Below, one piece after another: positions 38,191-48,045 of a DNA stretch of 64,000 bases. This DNA comes from Asparagopsis taxiformis. Lineage: Eukaryota; Rhodophyta; Florideophyceae; Bonnemaisoniales; Bonnemaisoniaceae. The stretch's first letter is position 1. Each line of letters starts with the position of its first letter. The translations under genes and the position numbers were made by a program. Below the pieces are notes generated by a model. It was given only the letters and a program-made list of their open reading frames with translations, was not told the origin of the DNA and did no database searches. Where the stretch lies: assembly GCA_030407315.1 (NCBI GenBank), contig JALQPE010001744.1:1-64000 (forward strand). The letters are read 5' to 3'.

Positions 38191-39171
38191 TTAAATTTCT
38201 GAAGCGACCGTTGTTACAGACAAATTAAGCGGTTGAGAGACTAAATTGTCTTGCAATAGAAGGATGGAATGCCCCAGGATAAATAGTGTAATATAGTGAA
38301 TGACAAAGCCCATTGTCTGCTTGTGTATAAAAGCGGCTTGTACAATGCAAACAAAGTTGAAAATAAGAGACATTTGCAGCGGAGAAATGTTTCGTGGAGT
38401 GGTGTGGAGAGTGATCAACATCAAAAGAGAGCCGACAAATAAATAACCCATCCCTAGCACGAATGGGGCCTCATTGTACACCGGCTGAGAAGACTCAAAT
38501 ACGGTAGATTGAGTCTCTATCGTATCGCGATAAATAAACTCCAAAGACTGCACTGATATTTCCAGAGAGCGGTGCAACGACGACAACGAATCCACGAAGA
38601 AATCCATCAACTCACCGGTCTGATTCAAGTCATTCGTTATAGTGCGTCTAAGCTGGATGGCCTCCTGTTTCATGTATGAAAAATTGTGCGCGAAATCCTG
38701 CAGAACAGTCAAGGCATTTGTCGGCTTCTGTTGAATCGCTCGTATAAGCCTAAGGGAATTGGCATGCGTACTCTGCACGAAAAAAGCAGTTGCGTGGGCA
38801 TGGCAGGAGTCAAAAATGTGCAGTTGATATCGCAACAGAAGCTGCACAGAGAGCGGGCGCAGCTGGTGTGAGCATTTGATTTGGCGTATTGTGGTATTAT
38901 ACGTGCAGGACAGTGGGGTTCGGCCGAGGATGTCGAGGTGACAGTTGACGATGGCTATAGCTATAGCGGAGGTTGTTTGATGGCCTATGTTTGTGCAAGT
39001 GGATGGGGATATTGGTTGGAGATGGGGTTGGACACAGGTTTCGATCCCTTGTAGTGGATAGTTGAGACGAATATCAATGGTGGCTGATGATGGGGACGAA
39101 GTTGCAAGGCGGAGGAGGATGACGACTATAGCGAAAGGTGGAAACATGGCATACGATGGAGGAGGCTCCAA
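38191..39171 (-). CDS. KAR5/GEX1-like protein, shorter divergent copy 2
   Basis: A 326-aa protein with a signal peptide (residues ~10-30) and the same hallmark, AIVNCHLDILGRT (residues ~73-85), preceded by C46 and C59 and followed by C89, C100 and C121. A helical region (~140-225) may replace the longer coiled coil of copy 1, and two or three hydrophobic segments occupy ~235-310 (MGYLFVGSLLMLITL, FNFVCIVQAAFI, HYITLFILGHSILLL). It lacks the long C-terminal tail of copy 1. Both genes lie on one strand ~200 nt apart, so tandem duplication with divergence is likely. Whether it acts in karyogamy or has a new role cannot be told. Confidence 0.65.
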   Translation of the reverse strand: MEPPPSYAMFPPFAIVVILLRLATSSPSSATIDIRLNYPLQGIETCVQPHLQPISPSTCTNIGHQTTSAIAIAIVNCHLDILGRTPLSCTYNTTIRQIKCSHQLRPLSVQLLLRYQLHIFDSCHAHATAFFVQSTHANSLRLIRAIQQKPTNALTVLQDFAHNFSYMKQEAIQLRRTITNDLNQTGELMDFFVDSLSSLHRSLEISVQSLEFIYRDTIETQSTVFESSQPVYNEAPFVLGMGYLFVGSLLMLITLHTTPRNISPLQMSLIFNFVCIVQAAFIHKQTMGFVIHYITLFILGHSILLLQDNLVSQPLNLSVTTVASEI

Positions 39172-39286
39172 TAGTTTTCAATTGGAATCATATTATATTT
39201 TGACTGATTGGCTGTGGATATCGCTACACGGACGCGGACATTTTGTCGCTGCAAACAACCGATATCTGTCACGTGGAGTACATAAT

Positions 39287-40951
39287 TCAAGCTTGAATGA
39301 GGGCGTCACGCGCCGCCTCCAGACTCGCAGCCAAAGCATAGAACCTCTCGCTGATCATGCGACGTTCATAAACTGGCACCGCAGAGTACAATCTAAACTC
39401 CTTCTCGTGCCACAAGTTGTCCCTATCAATGATATTAATCCAATCAGTGGTGATATCCTCAAACCGTGCCTCGACATCCCTCGCAATGTATTTCGGAAGT
39501 CGCTTCTTGAACGGCAGATATTGTTCATAAATCCCCTTTGCATTCTCCCTGAAGATCATTACAGAGAGATCAGACCACGTCTCTTCCTCTGACGAAATCT
39601 TCTTCGCTGCAACTTCATACGTCAGCGTCAGCATTCCCCTCCACGTTGAGTCGGCTGTAAACCTATCACTTGTTTCCAGCACCCGGCAAAGTTTGTCCAC
39701 CGATTCATTCAGTGCATCCATCACCGGCAGTGCGTCCTTAAGATCCTCATCACGGAAAATATATCTCTCAATGGCATGAAAACCACCCCATTCTGGGTCC
39801 AATTCTCCAAGCTCAAACACATCTGGACGCGCATCAATAGCACGATCCAGTTCGGGAAAATCAGCCGCCAGTACTTCAATCTGCTCGTATGGCGGTCGAG
39901 AAATTCGGTACGCATGCCGAGCCTTGGCCAGATCATTGTCTTCAATGGCATGGTGTAGATCGTATAGCAGGGATTGCTGGTATTTACATAGATCCAGGAA
40001 ATTTTCAATGCCAACCGCAGTTTCATTGACATAGGCAGAGCTGTCAATTACAGGAACTGGAGCTGATTCCTCCTCTTCCATGCTGTCTGAATCAGACGGT
40101 ATGATGACAGCCTTCTTCAACTCTTTGATTGCATGAACGAAATAGTATGCATGTGTACTGATTGCATCACGCTCCGCGGTGGACACATCGGAATATGGGC
40201 GTGTTCCTTGACCGCCGTTCACACCATCGAAGCCGTTCTCAGGGTCTAGTTTGTTGAAAAGGGCAATGAGTTGTGCGTATCGTTTCCTCGCATAATATGC
40301 ATATTCATATGCTTCTTTCAAAGCGAGAAACGGTTCCACAACCCCCCAGATGCCACGGAAGTTGCTTCGAAAGATGAGAATGGAAAGGTCAGACCAAGTT
40401 TCTTCCTCTGATGAAATCTTCTTAGCAGGCACTTCAATTGCGAGCGTTAGTGCTCCGTCGAAAATAGCTTCGGGAGTGAAGGCGGTTGGATCTCCTTGTT
40501 CAAGTAAAGCACAGAGACTGTCGACGGATCGAGTAAGTTCCTCAGCGTCTGGAATGGCAGCTGTGGGGTTGTTTTCACGGTACAGATATCGTTCAATTGT
40601 ATGGAATCCTTTGAAGTTGGCATTGTTTTCACCTCTTTCGAACACATTCGGACGAGCATCTATGTCTCTGTCGAGATCAGGGAAGACGTTGGCTAGCACC
40701 TCGATTTGCTCGTAGGGTGGACGGGAGTTGGCATACGCAATCCTAGAAGAAGTGAGATCATTAGCCTGGAGAGCGGTAAGAAGTGGAGGGAGCAGCCGTT
40801 TTTGCTCAATGCAGAGGTTACTGAGATACTGGACTGATGATTTGGCTGCTTCTTCAGCTGTTGGAAATCCTCTGGCATCGACCGAGCTCAAGCCGGTTGC
40901 AACTAATAGCGTTGCAAGGAGAGTGAGATGGAATGTAGTGGTTGGAGTCAT
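39287..40951 (-). CDS. Secreted double imelysin (M75/EfeO-like) protein
   Basis: The start is placed at the ATG at 40951, which gives a clear signal peptide (TFHLTLLATLLVATGLSSVDA); the frame is open to 41284 without homology. The 554-aa protein is an internal duplication of two imelysin domains. Both halves contain YxxSRPPYEQIEVLA.xFP.LDR.IDARP.VFE. The diagnostic GxHxxE occurs as GFHTIERY in domain 1 and GFHAIERY in domain 2, and each half then has AKKISSEEETWSD. Imelysins such as EfeO bind metal and work in high-affinity iron uptake, so a periplasmic-like or cell-surface iron-binding role is plausible. An acidic linker (SDSDSMEEEES) separates the halves. It is single-exon. Confidence 0.85.
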   Translation of the reverse strand: MTPTTTFHLTLLATLLVATGLSSVDARGFPTAEEAAKSSVQYLSNLCIEQKRLLPPLLTALQANDLTSSRIAYANSRPPYEQIEVLANVFPDLDRDIDARPNVFERGENNANFKGFHTIERYLYRENNPTAAIPDAEELTRSVDSLCALLEQGDPTAFTPEAIFDGALTLAIEVPAKKISSEEETWSDLSILIFRSNFRGIWGVVEPFLALKEAYEYAYYARKRYAQLIALFNKLDPENGFDGVNGGQGTRPYSDVSTAERDAISTHAYYFVHAIKELKKAVIIPSDSDSMEEEESAPVPVIDSSAYVNETAVGIENFLDLCKYQQSLLYDLHHAIEDNDLAKARHAYRISRPPYEQIEVLAADFPELDRAIDARPDVFELGELDPEWGGFHAIERYIFRDEDLKDALPVMDALNESVDKLCRVLETSDRFTADSTWRGMLTLTYEVAAKKISSEEETWSDLSVMIFRENAKGIYEQYLPFKKRLPKYIARDVEARFEDITTDWINIIDRDNLWHEKEFRLYSAVPVYERRMISERFYALAASLEAARDALIQA

Positions 40952-41996
40952 GATGATGGGTTGAATGAGATTGAATTGGAGCTCAGTGTGCATGGGATGC
41001 AGCCGTTTTATAAGGTCAGTACCATGAATTAAGATACGTGGGACAAATAACACAATGGCAAAGTGAGTGCAGACGTACCCAAAGGGTACCGTAATTCGTT
41101 CTATGATAGAACCATGTACGGTACCCCTAGAACTGTATCTTGTAAGTCTGAGGTATTTGCTGTATATAACGCCGCAATTGAAATTGAGCGGCAGCTCACG
41201 AATTAGGCAGGAGTTCGACAGGACCTCCTCCGATGTGCTGCACGAATTTGTGCGGAACGATGATGCGATAGAAGCGATGAACAATTAGTGTTACTGGTAC
41301 TTGTATGCGTGTCCAAAGGGGTGGGATACCCTCGACAGTGTAATTTGCCGATAATGATGCAAGGAAGAATCGTACTTGGAAGTGATCAATGCCATGTAAA
41401 TCAAATTGTTTTATTTCGATTGTTGCCGACAAATGTCATTGCGCTGACCATCAAGGTTGTACAGTTAAAGGTAGCAAGGATACATTTGTGCCGTACGACA
41501 TTGCTCGATTACATTGTTATGGCGCAGAACATTGGTTGAATTAATTTTTTTCCACACCCTTTATGAGGTTGCTCCAATGTTCGGTCTGTTGATCTGCTCC
41601 GAAATAGATTGCGCTGATGCAGCTGGCGATTTTGTCAAAAGTTCCCCAGGGGTACCAAGGGTACTATAGATCTGTTCAAGCAGGACATTGGATGCACGTT
41701 GTCTCGATAGTTGCCACGTAAGGAGGGGGCTCCCTTGATATACTGATCAGTTCCGCGGCCCTCAATGCGTTGCGTTGCCGTTAGAAGTGAAGCTTTGCAT
41801 ACTTATACAGTACAAGTTATATCATTGTAAGGGTATTCTCGCAGAGTTTCCCCTGCGCTCTGAGCAAGGTGAAGGCGTGCGAATTTCTCCAGCGATTAAA
41901 AATAGAAATTATTGCTTCACCACTAAAACATTTTTGCCCCTAGATCACACGTTCACCTTTTCGCCAAACAGCTAAACCTTCAACCAATTCCACACT
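40952..41996. promoter_or_regulatory. Intergenic region upstream of the imelysin and DUF924 genes, with a near-palindrome
   Basis: At 41085-41125, ~135 nt upstream of the imelysin ATG, is an inverted repeat with arms GGTACCGTA...TACGGTACC and inner arms GTTCTAT/ATAGAAC. It might be a binding site, but nothing links it to iron control. The rest shows no gene. Confidence 0.35.
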
Positions 41997-42779
41997 ATGT
42001 GTCGTGCGACCGCTTTCCTATCATCATTAACTCCATCCTTGATTCACACCCACCGCTCGCTACGCACGACCCAACCACGAGTTCGATATCGCCGCCTTGT
42101 CTCACATTATATTCAGGCAACGGCACTGTCAGACACTCATCTCATTGACCGTGTACTAACCCATTGGTTCGGTACCCCTTCCCCGCCTCGTTATCACGCC
42201 TTTTCCGAGCGTGGGCAATTATGGTACAGCAGCACACCTGAGCAGGACGCTGAAATTCGCCAACAATTCGAGTCTGATATTCTCAAAGCTTTGAATGGCA
42301 CCTACGACCATTTGATTACCAGTGAACAGTTCCCTGCAACTGGACCACTCGCTCTTGCTATTCTGTTAGATCAGTATCCGAGAAACATTTACCGCAGGAC
42401 CCCAAAGGCATTCGCTGGTGATGCACGTGCCCTTGATGTTGCTCAATACGTCATTGATAACAAATGGGATGTCGTCAAGGAGCAATTAGGCCCAGTTGTC
42501 AGATGTTCTTTTATTTTGCCGCTCATGCATCAGGAGACTATTCCAGAGCTTGATAAGTGTCTGAAGATCGCTGAGCAGATGAGACAGGAATGTATTCAGG
42601 CTGGAGAAGAGGCTGATTCCTGCTTGCAGGCTTTGGAATCGACAATGCACTTTTGTGAAAAGCATTTAGGTATTGTTCAACAGTTTGGTCGCTACCCTCA
42701 TCGTAATGACGTTTTGGGTAGGCAGTCTACTCCAGAGGAAATCGAATTCCTCAAGGACGGGGATCGATTCGGTCAGTAG
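41997..42779 (+). CDS. DUF924 family protein
   Basis: A 260-aa protein. The first ~45 residues are Ser/Thr/Arg-rich and could be an organelle-targeting leader. The DUF924 domain (TPR-like alpha-helical, function unknown, common in bacteria) runs from VLTHWFG to the end. Visible marks are WYSSTPEQDAEI, ILLDQYPRNIYR (the core LDQFPRNxxR motif), AFAGDARAL and FILPLMHQE. QQFGRYPHRNDVLGR near the C-terminus is also typical. It is single-exon. The role is unknown. Confidence 0.85.
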   Translation: MCRATAFLSSLTPSLIHTHRSLRTTQPRVRYRRLVSHYIQATALSDTHLIDRVLTHWFGTPSPPRYHAFSERGQLWYSSTPEQDAEIRQQFESDILKALNGTYDHLITSEQFPATGPLALAILLDQYPRNIYRRTPKAFAGDARALDVAQYVIDNKWDVVKEQLGPVVRCSFILPLMHQETIPELDKCLKIAEQMRQECIQAGEEADSCLQALESTMHFCEKHLGIVQQFGRYPHRNDVLGRQSTPEEIEFLKDGDRFGQ

Positions 42780-42928
42780 ATTGTAGATGTGTAGTATTCA
42801 TCTAAGAGCCGCGTACAAGTAGGTCAGTTCTTTTGGTAGTTGTTGGTGAGTTATATCAAGATGTACCAACAGTGTACTTGTGTTCCGTCTACGCGAAGTG
42901 TGTGACCCTTATGCGGTAGCATCATTCA

Positions 42929-44136
42929 CTAATGAACATCGGGACTCCGAGTAATTTCTTGCCTCGCAATGATCCCTGATCCGTCTTTGTCTAGTTCTTT
43001 GAAACGACTGATAATGCCTTTCACCTGAAATACCGAACAAACATGGAACACAAGTTAGAAACCTGGTCGTCTGAAACAAACTTCTCGGTATGAGGGAGGG
43101 GTGGAAAGTCTACAGCCATACTTACATCACCTGGAGTTGCTTTTCCCATTTGACAAAGTACGTAACCTAGATATTCAGACTCTGTTAACACTCCATTCTT
43201 ATCGATATCAATCTCTGCAAACATCTTGGCACTAATCTCAACTGACATCATCTTTTCTATCACATCTCTTTCTTGTTGTTTCACCTTCATCTCAGTGTAC
43301 TGTGCCACAATGTTAGCGAAACCTAACGAAGCCAATAAAAGCCATATTACTGCATACGCCTTACCAACCGAACTAATCGGATGGATGTCACCAAGTCCAA
43401 CAGTTGTCATAGTCACACACAAGAAGTATAATAAATCAATGTAGGGCACTTGCAAAAACTTGCCATACAACGCAGCCCCCGAAAAACATACAATGCCAAA
43501 CGCAACAAGAGTACTTATGAACTTGGACCGCGCATGAGTAACAGCTTCCCTCGAGGATGTCACGAGTTCATTCTCAATTTCTGCCGGGTTGTCGTGCTGT
43601 CCAGCAGTAATTAGTCGAGAGGCTGCTTTCTCAGCTAAATCGGCGCGCAGCTCTGTTACCTTTTGCACTAGCGACTGCAATAATGTAGCGATGAGTACGA
43701 CGCTTAGGACGGCGTAAATGGAAATGAAAAGCTTTGAGATGGGGCGAATGGGCGTAATATCACCATATCCAACCGTTGTAGCGATAACGACAGAAACGTA
43801 AAGTGCGTCAAGTATAGTCCAGCCTTCCATGAATGCGAGGAAAATAGTTGCTGAAAAAAGGTGTGTCACAATGATAAGGATTGTGCGCAGGGTGGTTCGT
43901 TGGGCGGATTTGGGCTGTGGGGCCTCTATGGAGATCGTGTCGGACGCAGAGGCGGCATCAGGGACTGCAGTAGCTTTGGTTGCGGCGGATATCGCATTGG
44001 CGGGGACATTGATACGACGACGGAGTGGGTTTGACATAGGGCGAAGCTGAAGTAGTTTTCGCTGTGCAAGAGAAGTCGTTTGTCTTGTATCGCATGGACG
44101 CAAGCGGGTTAGGGTGACAACAAAGGCAAACGACAT
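42929..44136 (-). CDS. Two-pore (TPK-type) potassium channel with paired EF hands
   Basis: Coded by complement(join(42929..43024, 43126..44136)). The 101-nt intron reads GTAAGTATGG...GTATTTCAG on the minus strand. Splicing continues ATPGD into VKGIISRFKELDKDGSGII and adds a second EF hand; without it the frame ends in unrelated sequence. The 368-aa product has an N-terminal leader of ~80 residues, four membrane segments and two pore loops with selectivity filters TTVGYGD (residues 120-126) and TTVGLGD (244-250). EF hand 1 is DIDKNGVLTESE (~310-321) and EF hand 2 is LDKDGSGIIARQE. Plant TPK channels are Ca2+-activated vacuolar or thylakoid K+ channels; this leader would be compatible with plastid targeting. 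It is head-to-head with NOB1. Confidence 0.88.
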
Positions 44137-44551
44137 GCTGCCTAACGAAAATTTCCCTTTCCGCGATAACTCTTGGCTATCTGGTAGTGGATAGATTGGA
44201 CAAGCTCAGAGCAATGAAGATAGAGTGGAGCTGGGAAAGAGGGAATCGCTCTGAGGGAACCAACCATCCAACCAACTTCCGCTGTTCGGAGACTGATAGA
44301 TGCTATGCGCCGTGACCCGGACGATCTCGGAGGGCATGTGATTGGTGCAAAACATTATTTTAACTGCGATAGTTTCCCGAGAATGTGTCACCCTCATACA
44401 TTTATTGACAATCAAGCAGCTCCGTGCTCGACCAGTGCCATCTGCGTCCCTGAGACAAACGTATTACACGTTTTGGGCCATCCGGTTCCGCCGACGCCCC
44501 CCTCCGCCGACGCCCCACACTTATCCAAGACTGTTCAAAGCCTCAAGTGCT
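44137..44551. other. Divergent promoter region, TPK channel / NOB1
   Basis: Head-to-head space. The NOB1 frame is open through it but shows no homology before 44552. Confidence 0.5.
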
Positions 44552-46045
44552 ATGCAACCCTCCATGACGCCTATGCACGCAAGCACAATGAAGGAACCAG
44601 AGCCGCCGCTACAGTCACGTCCAGTTGTGTTAGACTCAGCAGCTCTAATCGCTGGCACAGAAAATCTATTTGCGCTTGGTGGACTCTCTGATGTCGAGAC
44701 TGGAAACCGAATCACGTCGGTGTCGCCTGATCACTATGTGACATTTTACACGACGCCGGACGTCGTACAAGAAGTTCGCGACCCTCGAGCCCGCGCGCGA
44801 CTTGCGATTTTGCAGGGCTCGCTTGTACTACGAGCACCTTCATCGGAGGCGCTCGCAGCTGTTGTGCTTGCTTCGAAGCAAACAGGTGATTATGCAATTC
44901 TGTCAAAGACGGATTTGAAAGTTATGGCGCTCTGTTATATGTTGGAAATAGAGAAGAATGGCCGAAAGCATATTCGCGAGCCAAAGGCTGCTGCGTTCAC
45001 AGAACTTAAACGTGCGCCTGGTATTTCATTCGAGCAGCTTGAGCAAGAAGAGAAGGAACGCGCAGAGGCTGTTGAGAAGGAGGCTCACGATGATGACGGG
45101 TGGACAACGGTTGAGACGGTGAAGAAGCCACAACCACCGAAGAAATCTAAGAAGAAGAAACGGAAGAAGAAAAAATCTTCCAATCAGTCTACTTCACAAG
45201 AGACAGGTGTGCAGACTGTAGTGCATGATGCAAACTCTTTTGAAGAACCGCTTGATGTGCAAAGAGCAGATGAGGAAATTGCTGAAAAGGATATCGCTGC
45301 ACTTGCTGGCTTGGACATAAAGGACCCTGGTGATGACGCAGACAAGTTTGCATCGCAATCGGAGGTACCTATTGTGGACTCTGAACAGAATGTGTCAAAT
45401 TTGGATGTTGTTGAGGACGAATCAGATGATGGTGATTGGATTAATGAAGGTAATCTCGAGGAACATCTTGCAAAGGATGGGGGAGAGAAGGATTTGACGG
45501 AAGAGGATGAGCAACGCGTTGGTTGTGTAACAACTGATTTTGCCATGCAGAACACGATGTTGCAAATGGGACTCAAGCTACTATCTGTGGATGGCAGGAG
45601 AGCGATCAGAGAGATTAAGCACTTTGCACTCAGGTGTCATTCCTGTGGTCACATTTCGAGGCAACTGGAGCGCAAGTTTTGCGACAAATGTGGGAATGCT
45701 ACCATGCATCGGGTCGCTTTTCGTGTCAACAAGAAGGGCGAGGCACGTGTGTTTCTCAACCCTAAGAAGAAGGCCATACTCCGTGGCACCAAGTATCCCA
45801 TTCCGATGCCGCGCGGTGGGCGTTACAACAAGGATCTAATTCTGTGCGAAGATCAAGTCGACCCGGTGCGACAACGTCGCGTTGAAAAACAGAGCGCGAG
45901 CTTGAACGTGGACGTACTCGATCCGACTAATTTTTACAATGCTGGTGCCCGATTCAACCCTTACAATAGACCGATGGTCGTTGGCTACGGAAGACGAAAT
46001 CCAAATCAAGTGCGGCCGGCTAGCCGCAAGAAAGGCAAAAAATAA
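44552..46045 (+). CDS. NOB1: NOB1-like endonuclease for 18S rRNA 3'-end cleavage
   Basis: The start is set at the ATG at 44552 (MQPSMTPMHAS), just before the PIN domain; the frame is open upstream to 44342. The 497-aa product has a PIN nuclease domain from VVLDSAALI (first catalytic Asp) through YTTPDVVQEVRDPRAR, TKTGDYAILSKTDLKV-like DYAILSKTD and LCYMLE. A long acidic/basic linker with KKSKKKKRKKKKS follows, then the zinc ribbon CHSCG...CDKCGN (residues ~362-380) and the NOB1 signature KAILRGTKYPIPMPRGGRY. NOB1 cuts 20S pre-rRNA at site D in cytoplasmic pre-40S particles. It is single-exon, with length and domain order as in the family. Confidence 0.93.
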   Translation: MQPSMTPMHASTMKEPEPPLQSRPVVLDSAALIAGTENLFALGGLSDVETGNRITSVSPDHYVTFYTTPDVVQEVRDPRARARLAILQGSLVLRAPSSEALAAVVLASKQTGDYAILSKTDLKVMALCYMLEIEKNGRKHIREPKAAAFTELKRAPGISFEQLEQEEKERAEAVEKEAHDDDGWTTVETVKKPQPPKKSKKKKRKKKKSSNQSTSQETGVQTVVHDANSFEEPLDVQRADEEIAEKDIAALAGLDIKDPGDDADKFASQSEVPIVDSEQNVSNLDVVEDESDDGDWINEGNLEEHLAKDGGEKDLTEEDEQRVGCVTTDFAMQNTMLQMGLKLLSVDGRRAIREIKHFALRCHSCGHISRQLERKFCDKCGNATMHRVAFRVNKKGEARVFLNPKKKAILRGTKYPIPMPRGGRYNKDLILCEDQVDPVRQRRVEKQSASLNVDVLDPTNFYNAGARFNPYNRPMVVGYGRRNPNQVRPASRKKGKK

Positions 46046-46278
46046 CGATGTAGACTTTGCTAACACGTGTCGTCAGGTGCTACTCTGCTTCAGGGTTTCT
46101 TCCTAGGCCTACACAGGAGACAATGTTTTGCGCATGGAAAGGGTGGTAAACATAATGTACATATGCACTGAATCTCTACTACCTTGAGCGTGTGTATTCA
46201 CAGAGGGGTCTTGCCTCGCAAAGCATGACCAACTCACACAACCTGAACGCTTGATACGGTTTCAATTCTGCAGTTGTG

Positions 46279-47574
46279 CTAACATCCATCTTGTGCAATT
46301 CGCCTGACCTGTCTTTCATACTCTCTACGATTGACGCGGTAAAGGTGAGCTACATCCTGTTTCACTGGACAAAGGTCGGATGGGGAAGCGAGAAGGTTTT
46401 GCAGCTTGTCCAAAATGGTACCAACACGCGTATTCGGGTTCCATCTAGTCTGAATGAGGTCCAAAGCTACGAGTCCATCGGATGTGATATTGGGATGGTA
46501 CATTTTCGATGTGAAACGAACGAATGGCGGTCGGTATGGGTGGTGACATGAAAATCGAATGACAAGAGAGAAGAGGCCGCCCTCCCAGGGTGTATTTTCC
46601 GGTCCAAGAATAGTGGCATCCCAGACGAAGGGGTGCTCCAAATCACGCGGACTGGCACTACCACCTGGCGGTGGTTGACGCTGGATCATACGATGTTCAT
46701 CCTGCAGTCGATCAATTGCACAGCTTAGACTGGCCTTGTCATTTTCCGGTACTCGATTGCCAATTTCTGGTTGTGGCTTGTCTAGTTTTTCAAGGCGCGC
46801 TAGTATAGATTTTTTGAGGCTGACAAGAGATGCGAGTATTGCCGTGACGTTGTACACGCCATTGGTAGCAGAAAAGGAATCCTTGTATCTGGTGCTTTCG
46901 CGGCGAGCTTTGAGGTCTGTGGCGATTGTATGATACATCTCATAATTGAGGAGGAAGAGCCTCTCGATTACGTCTGGGAACTTTTGTGAGTGTATCGTGT
47001 GTTTCAGGGTGCCAACGACTGAAACACGTAGGGTCTCGTAGCGGATGTAGTCATTGTAGGCAGAGATGGTTTTCTGATCTCCAAAAGTCTCGAAGCCCGG
47101 TTCGTTATGGTAAGGCTCTGGGCACATGAGTGACTGTATGGAAAGCAAGACAGAGGACAGGCTTTCGGCAGAAGACCATGCGGGGCCGGACCAGGTACCT
47201 AAAATAGAAAGACAAACTTTTCCATCTGCATAAAGATTTGGATTAAACCTGACACGACCACCATCAGTTGTTTGCAGGATTACTTGGGGCGGATTCATAG
47301 GATATTCAGCACCAACACGAATGGCGAAATGAAAGAAGCCGCCAGCGTACGGGGTCTCAAGAGGACCAATAACCAGAGCGGTGATATCAGTGATATCTGC
47401 TTCATTAGCATGCACGTATATGGAGGGCACAGGTTCGCGGAACAGCGTGTGCAATTCGTGTTGAATGCGCAGGACTGAGGAATTGGGTAATCGGGGAGAT
47501 TTGGTGGAGGGAGTAGAGAGCGGATTTGTGAGATGAGATGCTGCTGGGTTGCCGCTGCTGGAGGCGCCGGCCAT
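46279..47574 (-). CDS. Double UBC-domain protein: UBE2Z-like E2 fused to an inactive UBC
   Basis: A 431-aa protein. UBC1 (residues ~32-185) is UBE2Z-like, with VGAEYPMNPPQV, FNPNLYADGKVCLSILGTWSG (catalytic Cys121), WSSAESLSSVLLSIQSLM and PYHNEPGFE. UBC2 (~285-431) has the E2 fold marks WDATILGPENTPWEGGLFSLVI, YRPPFVRFTSKMYHPNI and a C-terminal YRVNRREYERQVRR. The catalytic-site segment there reads DGLVALDLI, with Ala370 where Cys is expected, so it should not form a ubiquitin thioester. The middle (~186-284) is the helical extension after UBC1 plus a linker. UBE2Z charges ubiquitin or FAT10 in animals; the role here is unknown. It is single-exon and head-to-head with the TMX2-like gene. Confidence 0.85.
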   Translation of the reverse strand: MAGASSSGNPAASHLTNPLSTPSTKSPRLPNSSVLRIQHELHTLFREPVPSIYVHANEADITDITALVIGPLETPYAGGFFHFAIRVGAEYPMNPPQVILQTTDGGRVRFNPNLYADGKVCLSILGTWSGPAWSSAESLSSVLLSIQSLMCPEPYHNEPGFETFGDQKTISAYNDYIRYETLRVSVVGTLKHTIHSQKFPDVIERLFLLNYEMYHTIATDLKARRESTRYKDSFSATNGVYNVTAILASLVSLKKSILARLEKLDKPQPEIGNRVPENDKASLSCAIDRLQDEHRMIQRQPPPGGSASPRDLEHPFVWDATILGPENTPWEGGLFSLVIRFSCHHPYRPPFVRFTSKMYHPNITSDGLVALDLIQTRWNPNTRVGTILDKLQNLLASPSDLCPVKQDVAHLYRVNRREYERQVRRIAQDGC

Positions 47575-48045
47575 GGTGGGCGTGCGTCAAGCAGCTGATT
47601 AGAGGTTGGTGGAAGGAGCAAGACGGGGATTTAGTGATTAGGCGAGTTGGTGCAGAAGAGCGCACTTGAGTGAAGTTGCGTTGTCGGAAGGTAAAGCCGC
47701 GGTCAGTTGACTTGAACGGCGCGCGTTCACGTTGTGGGGTGGTAAGACGCTGTCGGGCAACAGCGCTTTGCTGGGAAGGACAGCCTCTAAAATGTGGAAA
47801 AAGATGATCGTTCATGCAAGTAGCAGCACATTGTGCTCTGTACACCGATACGTACCTACTTTTACGCTTGATTTTATGAAACAGCCTTTTCTATGCCCAT
47901 TTTATTGGGCCAGAAAACAACCAATAGCTGTGCACTTTGCAGATAATTTAACTAGGATCACTTCTCAACAATCCCAACAATCTCATCTTTCTTCCAGAGT
48001 TTTCCGTCCAAGAAGATATTCTTCTCCACGCGCGCGCCCCTCGCC
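47575..48045. other. Divergent promoter region, double-UBC / TMX2-like
   Basis: No gene seen. A CCACCACCACC-type repeat lies at the start of the TMX2-like coding region, not here. Confidence 0.5.
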
